Below the pieces are notes generated by a model. It worked only from the letters and a program-made list of their open reading frames with translations, had not been told where the DNA came from and ran no database searches. Positions 23,030 through 33,603 of a stretch of 64,000 nt of DNA are shown here, piece after piece (within the stretch, counting starts at the first letter, position 1; each line of letters starts with the position of its first letter). A program made the translations under genes and the position numbers. This DNA comes from Doryteuthis pealeii (taxonomy: Eukaryota > Mollusca > Cephalopoda > Myopsida > Loliginidae), in NCBI GenBank assembly GCA_023376005.1, contig CM042151.1, forward strand, positions 76,965,512-77,029,511, in the 5' to 3' direction.

Positions 23030-23515
23030 AATATATATATATATATATATATATTGGGGGATATCTGCTTAATTGAAGTCATACCTAATTTTGAAAATTA
23101 ATTAGTTAATAATTAATGAATTTAGGTGGGAATACATGTTCAAATGTAAGGCTAAACAAATTGAGAAAATGTCAGTCTCTGAATGTACATTTCGACCTAT
23201 TAGGTCTCATCAGAAAGGTTATAGACATGGGAGACTGCTCCGTGTGTGACTCGAAACCTCGACTGCTGATGAGACCTAATATGTCAAAATGTACATTCAG
23301 AGATTGACATTTTCTCGATTTGTTTAGCCTTACATTTGAATATGTATGCCCGCCTAAATTCATTAATTATTAACTAATCAATTTTCAAAATTAGGTATGA
23401 CTTCAATTAAGCACATATCCCCCAAAAATTGTCGGCTAAAAGCCATATCAAATAAACACATTGTTTATTTACGTACTCTCAAATATATATATATATATAT
23501 ATATATATAATGATG
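23030..23515. repeat. (AT)n tract containing a 370-bp palindrome
   Basis: The arms, about 23056-23213 and 23266-23425, are near-perfect inverted repeats with a 52-base spacer. Outer ends read TTGGGGGATATCTGCTTAAT and its complement. (AT)n runs lie on both sides (23034-23055 and 23484-23510), suggesting insertion into a microsatellite. The palindrome explains two matching open frames on opposite strands, which I reject as genes. Confidence 0.85.
23190..23213 (-). ncRNA. Hammerhead-ribozyme-like catalytic core
   Basis: On the minus strand the order is CTGATGA (23213-23207), a perfect 5-bp hairpin GACCT-AAT-AGGTC (23206-23194), then GAAA (23193-23190). That is the conserved hammerhead core with stem II. 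The mirror copy in the other arm (23266-23289, plus strand) keeps CTGATGA but has a mutated stem and AAAA for GAAA. Hammerheads are known in Penelope-like elements and in animal retrozymes. I could not find convincing stems I and III, so self-cleavage is unproven. Confidence 0.45.
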
Positions 23516-24190
23516 TGCAAGAAATGCAAATGGAGGTAATTTTTTTTTAATTTCTTAATTTTAAAACAATTAAAACAATACCATTGTAAAACTGGTTATT
23601 TAAGAAAACTTAATTATTTTAATTTGGTCAATTCCACATGCCGTAAAAAATATAGGGGCCAATCCCTATAAATTTCTTAATTTTAAAACAATTACCAAAT
23701 ATCAGGGAATTGTCCAATTTTATTGAAATTTTCACCAAATTATTTTCCCACAATTTAATTTTATAAGGATTAGTTTATTTTATGAAAGAAACTTGAAAAA
23801 ATACTTTTTTTTATCAATTCAGAATGTGTGTGTGTGTGTGGGGGGGGTGACCTTTGAGCATTTAAGAAAAAAATATCCCGGTCCCTAATTTTTACATTTC
23901 TTGAAAATTCTTATCCTGAAGAATATATAGAAAAAATATATATAAATATATAAATTCAATAACCTAAAAAAGGATTTTAAAATTTAAAATTCATTTTCTT
24001 AAAACTCAAAAAATAAATAATATAGCAAATTTTTTTTTTTTGTAGTAATAAAAAATATAGTATAATTGTATAAAAGTATAAGTTTTTTTGCATCAATTTA
24101 ATGAATCAAAAAAAAATTATTATATCTAAGTTAAACTGAGTTTTTTACTACCTTAAAAATTTCAAGTACAATAGAACTATTATGGACTAA
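23516..24190. other. AT-rich repeat debris
   Basis: Contains short pieces of the R repeat (near 23530-23740, related to 15640-15720) and A/T runs. No gene is seen. Confidence 0.4.
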
Positions 24191-24700
24191 CTAGAAATTT
24201 TATCCAAAGATGCCCATCTCTGAATATTTCTCATAGACATTAGTATTTGGATGAAGTCATAGGTTGATTTTATGCTGTAATTGTTAGGAATATATGGTTG
24301 AATTATGTTATTGATAATTTCTGCTATTTGGTATGTAGAGGGGGATTTGTGAGATTATTGGTCGGAGAGGGTTTCCTGTTTTGTGGGGTTTTATTTTGCC
24401 ATAAATGTATCCTGGTTTGTAGTCTCCTATTATTTTGGGGAGTTTTTGAGAGTCCATCTCTGCATTGTTTGCAGTGATGATTTTGTTTATTTGTTTTTTT
24501 GAATTGTCAGTCAGATTTTTTTGTGAGTATTTTAAACTTTGTTTTGTCATTGATTATGTTTTGGATTTTATTGTTGTAGTCGCTTTTATTCTTTATAATG
24601 TAGATGTTGGATTTATCACCAATGCAGATGTTGATGTTGGGGTTGTTTTGTAATTGTTTAGCGTAGGTTTTTTTTTTATGTTTGTGATTGTATCGGTCTC
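24191..24700 (-). pseudogene. PLE reverse transcriptase fragment, unit 2
   Basis: Minus-strand remnant covering only the N-terminal RT part: a region like QKLPKIIGDYKPGYIYGKIK is readable at about 24480-24385. The catalytic half is missing compared with units 1, 3 and 4; the boundary lies near 24236 after a deletion. It is followed by the same TACTCCGTGTTATTTAATAA segment as in the other units. Confidence 0.8.
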
Positions 24701-24769
24701 AAAAAACAAAGAAAAAGTACTCCGTGTTATTTAATAACACATGCCTTAAAAATAACGCTGTTAAAATAC

Positions 24770-24804
24770 ATAACATATATATATATGTATATATATATTG
24801 TATA

Positions 24805-24861
<57 letters not shown>

Positions 24862-24879
24862 GGAAAAGGTGACTTACTA

Positions 24880-24916
<37 letters not shown>

Positions 24917-24925
24917 ATGTAGTGT
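24770..24925. repeat. (AT)n microsatellite
   Basis: Long interrupted (AT)n tract at the fixed unit position between PLE and ZNF upstream region. Confidence 0.95.
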
Positions 24926-24951
24926 GGACTATGCAATCTTTTTTTTTACCC

Positions 24952-25158
24952 AGCCTGGCGGCGCTAATCTAACTAAAGGTCCCCTTTCCACTTTTTGGTT
25001 AGGGTTCATAGACCACAGAAACTAGTGCTCTGCACCAAATGCTGTTAACTCTTAAACTACCCTAAATTTAATACTCTTGGTGGTAGTTACTTTATACAAA
25101 CAAAAATATTCATACAAAAATAAAACAATTAAACTGGTCAGTTTTTAGCGGCAGCTAC
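24952..25158. mobile_element. Small 207-bp insertion, possible MITE
   Basis: Compared with the other units, 207 bases interrupt 'TTTACCC-TGCTCATTTG'. ACCC is present on both sides (24948-24951 and 25159-25162), and the ends are weak inverted repeats (AGCCTGGCGGCGCTAA / GTAGCTGCCGCTAA). It is GC-richer than its surroundings and has no open frame. Confidence 0.5.
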
Positions 25159-25162
25159 ACCC

Positions 25163-26263
25163 TGCTCATTTGAAGAACAAAAATGTCCAGTTCCTTAATT
25201 TTTACATTTCTAGAAAGATAAAATCCTGAAGAACTCAGAAAATAACAAAAATACCCAAAATAAGTTATTTTCATTAATACTTTTTGTTTTTTTTATTTCT
25301 TATAAATAGTTTTTGTTTAGTTTCACTTTAGACATATTTGTTTAAAGATTAACAAAATTCAAGGTCCAGTTCAGCTGTATATCCATCTAATGAAAAGAAT
25401 GTAAATTGAATATAAAGTGTTATAAAGGCAATCATAAAGTTAAGGTTCAGTTTGGCACAATATCTTTATACCCAGCCAATTCCATTATATTTATTCAGGG
25501 TTTGGAGTATATACTATTATTATTATTATTATTATTATTGGAGTATATATTTGTTATGACCTGTTAAAGGGTCAATAAATAGTAACTCAACACAGGTATA
25601 AAAATGTAGGGAACAGATTGTATTCAGCAATATATATCACATACAATGGGAGGGTTTCCTTGTTCAGCATACACAAAGACTGTTTCTAGAACTACTCGAC
25701 TGAGTAGCTTTACTCTGCCACATATGTACCCTTTGGGTAAGTCCATGTTCGTGTCATAGGTGAGTCACTTACAACAATATTATTATTGTTATTATTATTA
25801 TTGGAATCTATATTATTATTATTAATTTCAATGTGATTTACTTAGCCATTTAAAATTAAAATATAATTAATCATTTATTCCTACATTCCATTTTTAGTTC
25901 TACATGAAAAAAGTAATTTTTCAGATGTTTTGTTAAGTTTCAGATGATAAGATATTTGCAACATGTACACTTGTTTTGTTTGCTAAATTTTAGAGTGGAA
26001 AAAAAGATTCTCATATTTTTATGAATGGAATGTCCTTTTAATTCTGATAAATCTTTGTCAAAATTAGAAAAAAATACTGTATTTATATTAAATTCCATTA
26101 AATTTACTTCATCAATTGTTGATATATTGAATTTTCTTTACGCTGATGTTCCTGTTGTTACGTTAATCAAAATATGAACTGATTTTGATATTATAAATCC
26201 AAAAAGTTAATTAACTTCATGCTTTTTTTCAAAAGTAATACATTAATTCTTATTCATTCACAG
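25163..26263 (+). other. Conserved region upstream of ZNF exon, unit 2
   Basis: Colinear with the same region in the other units apart from the solo LTR at 25552-25776. Contains (TTA)n tracts (25515-25540, 25782-25802). It ends in TTCTTATTCATTCACAG with AG at 26262-26263, a probable 3' splice site. Confidence 0.65.
25552..25776. mobile_element. 225-bp solo LTR-like insertion
   Basis: Starts TGTTATGACC and ends TTACAACA, the TG...CA ends of LTRs, with a perfect 5-bp duplication ATATT on both sides (25547-25551, 25777-25781). Inside is a TATAAAA-like box (near 25598). The other units lack it. An unusually short LTR; no internal element is nearby. Confidence 0.65.
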
Positions 26264-27861
26264 AAATCAACAACATTGGGAAGAATGGTTTTAAAATGTA
26301 AAAATACACTTTTAAACACCCAACAAAGAACAAATATATTCTACATATTGAGAACTAAGAGGACAATTTTTTCTTGAAATTTATCATATGAATGTCTTGA
26401 TCAGTATTTCAAAGAACAAGTGCAAAAAGAGACTTCAGTGAAACACAACTTTTTTCAATTATAGAGATGAGCGTAAATAAAGAAAAAAATTATTAATGTC
26501 CTCAATTTGTAGACCATCACTATAACATGGTCTGGAAATATAAAAAGACACATTCATACACTTGCTAATGGAAAAAATTATTCAGAACTAAAAACAGATA
26601 TGGAAACACAATCAGAAGTGGAAATATTTTCTTGTAAAATTTGTGGATCCATATTTCCAGTGAGTTCAAGTTTGAATGCACACATGCAAACACACACCGG
26701 AGAGAAACCATTTTCTTGTGAAGTCTGTGGATCAGCATTTTCATACCCTTCCAAGTTAAGAAGACACATGCTTATCCACACTAGTGAGAAACCATTTTCT
26801 TGTGAAGTCTGTGGATCTACGTTTTCTAGGAGTTACGACTTAAAAGGTCACATGCGAACACACACTGGAGAGAAACCATTTTCTTGTGAAGTCTGTGGAT
26901 CAGCATTTTCTTCTAGTTCCAACTTAAAACGTCACATGCGAACACACACTTGTGAGAAAACATTTTCTTGTGAAGTTTGCGGATCCGCTTTTTCAGAAAG
27001 GTCTACTTTGAAATGCCACATGCGAACACACACTGGTGAGAAACCATTTTCTTGTGAAATATGTGGATCTGTATTTTCTTGGAGTAACCAATTAAAAAAT
27101 CACATGCAAATACACACTGGAGAGAAACCATTTTCTTGTGAAGTTTGTGGATCCGCTTTTTCAGAAAGGTCTACTTTGAAATGCCACATGCGAACACACA
27201 CTGGTGAGAAACCATTTTCTTGTGAAATATGTGGATCTGTATTTTCTTGGAGTAACCAATTAAAAAATCACATGCAAATACACACTGGAGAGAAACCATT
27301 TTCTTGTGAAGTTTGTGGATCCGCTTTTTCAGAAAGGTCTACTTTGAAATCACACATGCGCACACACACTGGTGAGAAACCATTTTTTTGTGAAATATGT
27401 GGATCTGCATTTTCTTGGAATAGCCAATTAAAAAATCACATGCAAACACACACTGGAGAGAAACCATTTTCTTGTCAAATATGTGGATCTGCATTTTCTT
27501 GGAATAAACAATTAAAAAATCACATGCAAATACACACTGGAGAGAAACCATTTTCTTAGGAAGTCTGTGGATCTGCATTTTCTAGGAATACCGTCTTAAA
27601 AAGACACATGCGAACACACTCTGGAGAGAAACCATTTTCTTGTTAAGTCTGTGGATCAATATTTTCACAGAGGTCTAATTGGAAATCACACATGCGAATA
27701 TACACTGCTGAGAAACCATTTTCTTGTGAAATATGTGGATCTGCATTTTCTTGGAATAACCAGTTAAAAATTCACATGCAATCACACTGGAGAGAAACTA
27801 TTTTCTTGTGAAGTCTGTGGATCAGTATTTTCAGTATTAAAAAGACACATGCGAACACACA
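26264..27861 (+). pseudogene. C2H2 zinc-finger gene, unit 2 (11 fingers, then stops and insertion)
   Basis: An ATG at 26600 opens 319 codons: a short leader (METQSEVEIF) and 11 fingers of C-x2-C-x12-H-x3-H with TGEKPFS linkers. Fingers 5-6, 7-8 and 9-10 are a repeated pair (SERSTLKxH then SWxxQLKNH); the first two pairs are almost identical in DNA. At 27557 a TGT cysteine codon has become TAG, and the next finger has TAA at the same place. More fingers continue to about 27860, where a retroelement breaks the exon. Arrays of this kind bind DNA in the nucleus. A shortened 11-finger protein could still be made. Upstream of the ATG (26264-26599) are decayed finger-like segments. Confidence 0.85.
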
Positions 27862-28106
27862 CAAAGTATGCAAATACCGCCACTGGAAAATCTGTGGAGA
27901 ATTGCAGCTTGAGAGAACATAGCACATCTGGGAACACGAGCCTCCACCAATAACATCAAATGGAAAGGTGACTGTGTTCTATGACAAAGTAATCCAGACA
28001 GGCAGATATATAAAAGACAAAGCCATTAAACCAGATATTGTCATCTGGGATAAACGAAAAAAAACTGCTCTTATTATTGATGTAGCTGTCCCAAATGACT
28101 ATGGCC
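27862..28106 (+). pseudogene. RLE-type LINE insertion, left piece
   Basis: A 5'-truncated second copy of the LINE at 18956-20105, entering at ACAAAGTATGCAAATACC inside the zinc-finger exon. The readable part (27968-28106) holds KPDIVIWDK and ALIIDVAVPND. The spacing PD-x14-D fits the restriction-like endonuclease motif of R2-type LINEs. It is cut at CTATGGCC by the P-type element and resumes at 33962. Confidence 0.7.
28099..28106. repeat. 8-bp target duplication, left (CTATGGCC)
   Basis: Identical to 33962-33969. The unoccupied LINE copy reads CTATG-CCTAAATAG near 19800, confirming this as the insertion point. An 8-bp duplication is characteristic of P elements. Confidence 0.85.
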
Positions 28107-28143
28107 GAGGCCACCGATATAGAAGGCCCGTTCTTTGGGTGTG

Positions 28144-28151
28144 TGACGTCA
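28144..28151. promoter_or_regulatory. Subterminal TGACGTCA palindrome, left
   Basis: Lies 37 bases from the left tip in the context GTGTGACGTCACA; the right-end partner reads GTCTGACGTCACTG. Drosophila P transposase binds internal sites some 40-50 bases from the tips through its THAP domain, so this pair is the natural candidate binding site. It also matches a CRE/ATF site. The binding role is inferred. Confidence 0.5.
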
Positions 28152-28228
28152 CAAAAGTGGGCCCAACTTAGAGCAAGCGAAATAGATACCGTTGTCTCGT
28201 AAAGACAGTAAATAAACAAGTGTTATGT

Positions 28229-29330
28229 TTCATTAAACTTTAATAACTGAAATTCGTTCATAATTTTATTTATTTCAAATTTGAAAACAACTTTTATAAA
28301 TGATAACAAACATTGTTTTGATTTGCATGTTTTTTATTTTAATTTAAAAAAAACTTGTAAAGGCAACGTTGAGGTACATAAAAAAAACAAATACCATTAC
28401 ATTAAACTTTAATAACTGAAATTCGTTCATAATATATATTTTTTTTAAATTGAAAACATTTTTTTGTAAATGATAAGCAACATTGTTTTGATTTGCATGT
28501 TTTTTTTTATTTCAAATTTGAAAACAACTTTTATAAATGATAACAAACATTGTTTTGATTTGCATATTTTTTATTTTAATTTAAAAAAACTTGTAAAGGC
28601 AACGTTGAGGTACATAAAAAAAACAAATACCATTACATTAAACTTTAATAACTGAAATTCGTTCATAATATATATTTTTTTTAAATTGAAAACATTTTTT
28701 TTATAAATGATAAGCAACATTGTTTTGATTTGCATGTTTTTTTTTATTTTAATTTAAAAAAACTGCAAACTGAATTATGAATAAATGAACAATCAATTAT
28801 TAGATAAACAAACAAACAAATATAAATAAATATACTAAATATAAATTTGATAAAGTTTAGGTAAATTATAATCAGCATGGTTTTGATTTGCTTTTTTTTT
28901 AAATTTCATGATTATTCTGTAAATTTACAATATTGTAATTATCAAGTGATAATTACTTAATACAGGAACAACTGAATTATGAATAAATGAACAATCAATA
29001 ATTAGATATAAACATTACAATAAATATAAATAAATATATTAAATATGAATTATAATCAGCATTGTTTTGATTTGCTTTTTTTTTTCAATTTTAATGATTA
29101 TTCTGTATTTTTACAATATTATATTATATATAAACAGACAGATTACAATAAATATATTAAATATAAATTTGAAACCAAGTTTAGATAAATTATAATCAGC
29201 ATTGTTTTGATTTGCTTTTTTTTTTCAATTTTAATGATTATTCTGTAAATTTACAATATATACTGAATTATGAATAAATGAACAATCAATAATTAGATAT
29301 AAACAGACAAACAAATTACAAAAATCAAAT
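28229..29330. repeat. Tandem repeats in the P-type element's left region
   Basis: Block one: CATTAAACTTTAATAACTGA recurs at 28231, about 28400 and about 28636, with a TTGTTTTGATTTGCAT-containing sub-repeat between. Block two: GAATTATGAATAAATGAACA recurs near 28772, 28974 and 29265. The units are 170-290 bases and imperfect. No frame; this is the 3' non-coding end of the element. Confidence 0.75.
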
Positions 29331-29365
29331 AATACTTATTGAAAAATAGGTTATAGATATAAAAT

Positions 29366-30538
29366 TCAGCTGAATGTCTGAAGTTTTCTTTTTTTGCTTA
29401 ACTTATTAATGATGTTATCATTTTCTCTAGAACAAAAATTATTTAAAAGAGCATTTGTAGAGCTTAAGATAAACATCTTTTCTATTTTTTCAATATTATG
29501 ACCTTCATCACAAGTGTCAACATTAAAAAGTAGCTCATGGTCTGCCAATACATTCAATGTTATATGCATGGCTAATTTCCTTTGATTTACTGAATGAAGA
29601 AAAGAATGATTTTTTATCAGCTTACCAATGACTACATAATTATATAGAACAAAATTAGTAGTTGTATCATTAGGATATAAGAGAGAACCTCTATTAATCC
29701 CTTGAAAATAGCGGTTTATTTCAGGTGTTTCTTCCACGTTAACTCTCCCAGATAATAGGTTTTTGCAATTACTGCATTTAGTTTTCTTAAAAACAGCATA
29801 ACAGCAATAACCGGCTAAATATAATATTACAGGAAGAACTTCTCGACATTTATTAACATCATCCTCTTTGACATCAATTGTAAATTTATAAATATCTAAC
29901 TTTTGCTGCTCTGTCACTTCATCCCAATTTGGTTCTTGTAAATTATTTAAATCAATTTTAAAGCATTGCTGATTAAATGATAAGCTCAATTTTAAAACTG
30001 ATAGCATTCTAATTTTTTGTTCACACTCAAAGACTTGCCGTATTGAGATATTATACTGATCACCACTAAGTCGCCGGTATTGCCCAAACCTTGCCTCAAG
30101 GTGATCAGTCTGAAATTTGCCAGGTAATATGTATAGCATTTTCAATTCTTCCATGCAATACTTAGTCAGTTCTAGAAATGCATAGGTTGTATGATGCAAA
30201 GCAGTGAAGGTTTCTTTTGTTAATTTGCCATTTTTTCCAGAAATGCTATTCCAAGATTCTAACCAGTCACAGAATACAGAAAGAAATCTAAAATTTTCTT
30301 CATTTACTCTAAGTGGATTGCAGTATTTATTTCTAAGGCGACAACCTTTATATGGTGTTTTTACATTCATTATTGTCCACCAAATATAAAATATGTTTAT
30401 ATATTCTGCAACTTCTGCAAAATTAGGCAAACATTCCTGTTTTCCTAACGTCAATAATCCCTGAATAGTATATTCATTGAAAATTTGCAGAACTAAATTA
30501 ACATTTTGCCTTTCAAGACTAGTAGGATAAAGAGCTTT
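29366..30538 (-). pseudogene. P-type transposase, C-terminal part
   Basis: About 390 codons in the same frame as the catalytic part, after a TGA. It holds the last catalytic acidic residue in GKFQTDHLEARFGQYR (E120 counted from the TTG at 30454), the block most conserved among P/THAP9 transposases, then a cysteine-containing region (KCSNC) before TAA/TGA near 29366. Known P transposases use D, D and E in an RNase H-like fold to cut and join DNA. The segment just after the TGA (KALYPTSLERQNV) is typical family sequence, so the stop lies inside the protein and not between two genes. Confidence 0.85.
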
Positions 30539-30541
30539 TCA
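30539..30541 (-). other. In-frame TGA in the transposase
   Basis: The frame reads ...YCYKLT-TGA-KALYPTS.... A single C-to-T change from CGA would explain it. It separates the first catalytic residues from the last one, so translation without readthrough gives an inactive protein. Confidence 0.8.
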
Positions 30542-31461
30542 GGTCAATTTATAACAATATTTCAAAATTGACTGAGATTCCAGGGCATGAAGTTTCTGTA
30601 AGGTACAAAATGGGGCACTTTGGATACTATTTAATTCATGATTTCCATTATGACAAAATTTTGGAAAGAGCATGCATTTAGTTGCATCTTTTTGACCAAG
30701 CCAATTGTTTCTAATGCATTTTAATATATGGACTGAGTCAAATAGAAAGAAAAGAGGTCGAGACTTAACAAATGGGTGTGGATATACAATCGAAAGCTTT
30801 GGTGGATTGCAAAAGTAAGATATAGCCTTTTTATTTATTGCATTATTATCTGTTATGATTGATAATACTTGAAAGCCTATCTCCTCTAAACCAATTATAA
30901 TACGTTTAACAATATTAAATAAATTTTCAGCTTTAAGACATTTAGTTGGCATAACATGCACAACATCCTTATATGGTGAGAATACACTGCTAAGCATAAA
31001 AGCAAATGCACTTGTTGCAGCTTCATTTCTATTGTCAGATAAGCCAACAATATTACCACCCTTATAATCAAAATAAGGTTTTAGGTGAATTTCATCAACA
31101 AGTAAAGATACTGTAGTGTCTTTCTGTACAAGTAACTTGAATTTGTTTTTAATATACATGAGAAAATTGTTTTCATGTTGCTCAATTAAAGGATTCATAT
31201 TTGTTGATAATGTTACTCTTTTAATTGTCGAATAACTAGGTAAAATTATATTTTTGCTATCTCTTAATAATCTATACCCTTTAGGAGAGCAGTTATATAA
31301 TAATGAAGAAAATATCATCATATCTGTTGAATAATCAAACTTATTCTGTGTCATTAATTTTAGCTGCTCATATATGAATTTTATTGAATTAAAATATTTG
31401 CTTGATTCATCTTGTATCAATATAAAAAATGACATGATTAATTTTAGTATAAAATTATACT
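30542..31461 (-). pseudogene. P-type transposase, catalytic RNase H-like part
   Basis: Counting from the ATG at 31435: an N-terminal segment typical of the family (IQDESSKYFNSIKFIYEQLK), then SLLVDEIHLKPYFDYKGG with D114, IITDNNAINKKA with D196, and LFDSVHILKCIRNNWL with D233, the D-x-x-H block before the GTP-binding insertion in P transposase. The open frame extends back from the ATG to a TAG at 31460. The preceding exon ends in another frame, so either a small indel or a very short intron (an acceptor-like CCCCCTAG is present) lies here. Confidence 0.85.
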
Positions 31462-32037
31462 AGGGGGATTAGCTTGCTGTTGTTCTGTGTCCATTTTCTT
31501 CATGTTTTCTATTAGAGTTTCTAGATCATTCTTATAATTCATATGCTTTGGAATTTTATAATCTCCTATCATATCCATTTTCACATCCCTACAAAATACA
31601 TGAACTGCAAAATTAGACTCGATTAAAAGAGACAAATTTATTTTTGGATATGGGGTTTTTATGATACTGCATATTATAACTGTTTCTTGCTGCCTAATAA
31701 CATTCCAGTAATCTCTATCAAGAAAATTTAATTTTCCTACCAGATCATTAATATCATAAAATTTGTTTTGTTTTGTATATGCCAACGCATCCTTAACACT
31801 TTCATTTAAAGCACTTTTAAGTGCAGAATTGTCCAGTTGAATTCTTCTAGAATCTGGTGACTCTCTAGAGGTGATTGATGATGATAGATATGAGAGACAG
31901 TTTGGGAGAATTCTAGGAATTGCGCCATCACAAAGAGATTTTTTTAAAAGTTTAACTTTAATTGCTGCCCCTGTTTTTTCATCAAATGCTGATGCTTCTC
32001 TTCTTATGTCCTCTGGTCGAAAATGTAGTTCACATAC
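31444..32037 (-). pseudogene. P-type transposase exon 2 (THAP C-terminus and linker)
   Basis: Starts after TTTTTAG (AG at 32039-32038) with VCELHFRPEDI, carrying the last C and H of the THAP C2CH zinc site, then KLLKKSLCDGAIPRILPN, the family's AVPTLF-like end of the THAP fold. A linker of about 140 residues follows. The first 198 codons are open up to TAA at 31444-31446. The THAP domain gives sequence-specific DNA binding to the transposon ends. Confidence 0.8.
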
Positions 32038-32450
32038 CTAAAAATATTGTAAAAATCAAAACCTATTTTAAATCCTTGTAAAAATCTTAAAAGTTTGTCA
32101 GCAAAAAATCTACAATATGAAGCATTTTTCTTATAATTCTAGGAAAAATGAAGAGTGTTCTGATATCTTTAAGGAACATAATTTACCAATTCAACAAAAA
32201 ATTATTAGTGACAAATCTATGTACAAATAAAGAGAGAATTTTTAACATTTATATATTTTTTGAATTAGAATAATGAATAATTATTTTTTGGATAAAATGA
32301 TTTTGAAAATTTTGATAGATTTTAATCCTTTTTTAATCCTTTAATTTTAATCCTTTAATTTTAATCCTAAATTTCAATTGAATTACAATTGTGAATTACA
32401 AAGACATGAGATTAATTTAATTACTATTAGAATTATTTTATTATCAATAT

Positions 32451-32483
<33 letters not shown>

Positions 32484-33603
32484 TTTTACTCCTTTTGAGT
32501 TTTCACATCAGCATTAGCTGATGGTCTTTCACTGGAGTCTGAGTGACAGCAAGTCTCCTCTGGTCTCCAGGACTCTTCTGAGTATTCTGGCAGATTGCAG
32601 CAGTTCAGTGTTCTGAATGGTTTCAATACTTCCTCTGATTTCCAAACTTTCCAAACCTTCATTATTAGAATCATTATTATTACTATTATTATTATTATTA
32701 TTATTATTATTAGAATCAGTATTTTTATGATAATAATAATTTAAATAACAATGATAACAATAATAACTTCAGGGAAATACCATCAGCTGGTGTGAAAAAC
32801 TAATAATGATAGCAATAATTATAACGATTGATACCATCCAGAACACTGTACTGCTGCAATCTGCCAGAATACTCAGAAGAGTCCTGGAGACAAAGGCTAA
32901 ATTTGCAAATTGTCCTCAATATTTCAAGATTCGTTAAATAAATGAAATTAACTAACCTGACTTACCCCCCCCAAAAAAAAGCCAAGTAGGAAAAAAATAG
33001 ATAAATAAAGTAAATAAATAAAAAAAAAGAAAGATTTTTTTTATTGATGAAATAAAACAATTACTTACCAAAAAAAAAGTCAAGTATTTTCCAACTTTAG
33101 TTCAATAATAATAATGATAACGATAATAATAATAATATCAATAATAATAATAATATCCCTTTTTTATTTGAATAAATTTATATCAAAGTAATTGTGGGAT
33201 TATTAGACATTAGACAAATATTTACTTTCTCGCATTTAAGACTAACCAAAATAGTCAATTTAATTTAATAGACTCTTTTATTTATGAATAAAACTATTCA
33301 AAAATATTGTAAGGATTATCAGAATTATTTCTTTATGTTTATAAAAATATCCCTTTACGAATTTAATGAATTAATATCGAGAATTTCTTTAGAGTTTATT
33401 TCTAAAATATGAGTTTTTACAAAACTTTTTACTTTACGCTCTTATGTGAAAAAAATTGTTAACTTAAGACAGAGCTTTTAATGTCTTAAACTTGATTTTG
33501 TGAATTACAAAGACTTTAAAATACTTCAATTATTGAAGTTTAAATTAAATTTATTTAGTTTTAATACAAAATATTAATACAAAAATACAAAAAAATTACT
33601 CAC
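32038..33603 (-). other. Intron splitting the THAP domain
   Basis: Donor AAA|GTGAGT (GT at 33603-33602) and acceptor TTTTTAG| join NSK to VCELHF in phase 0, restoring the THAP C-x2-H half. The intron (1566 bases) holds (TTA)n and (TA/AAT)n tracts and a 260-330-base fold-back (arms about 32563-32628 and 32828-32895). Confidence 0.8.
32563..32895. repeat. Fold-back repeat inside the transposase intron
   Basis: The arm TCCAGGACTCTTCTGAGTAT (about 32565) continues for some 65 bases through GGCAGATTGCAGCAG and is repeated in reverse complement at 32828-32895. The spacer is (TTA)n-rich. GC-richer than the rest of the intron; possibly a MITE nested in the transposon. Confidence 0.75.

Noticed and set aside
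23190..23289. Complete self-cleaving hammerhead
   Set aside because: Only the core and stem II are convincing; stems I and III could not be drawn, so I claim a hammerhead-like core only.
23116..23363. Two 63-codon frames on opposite strands with almost the same protein
   Set aside because: They arise because both strands of a palindrome read alike; no family features.
24688..24972. Frame with long YIYIYI stretch
   Set aside because: Translation of the (AT)n tract; same for 17616-17882 and 62528-62749.
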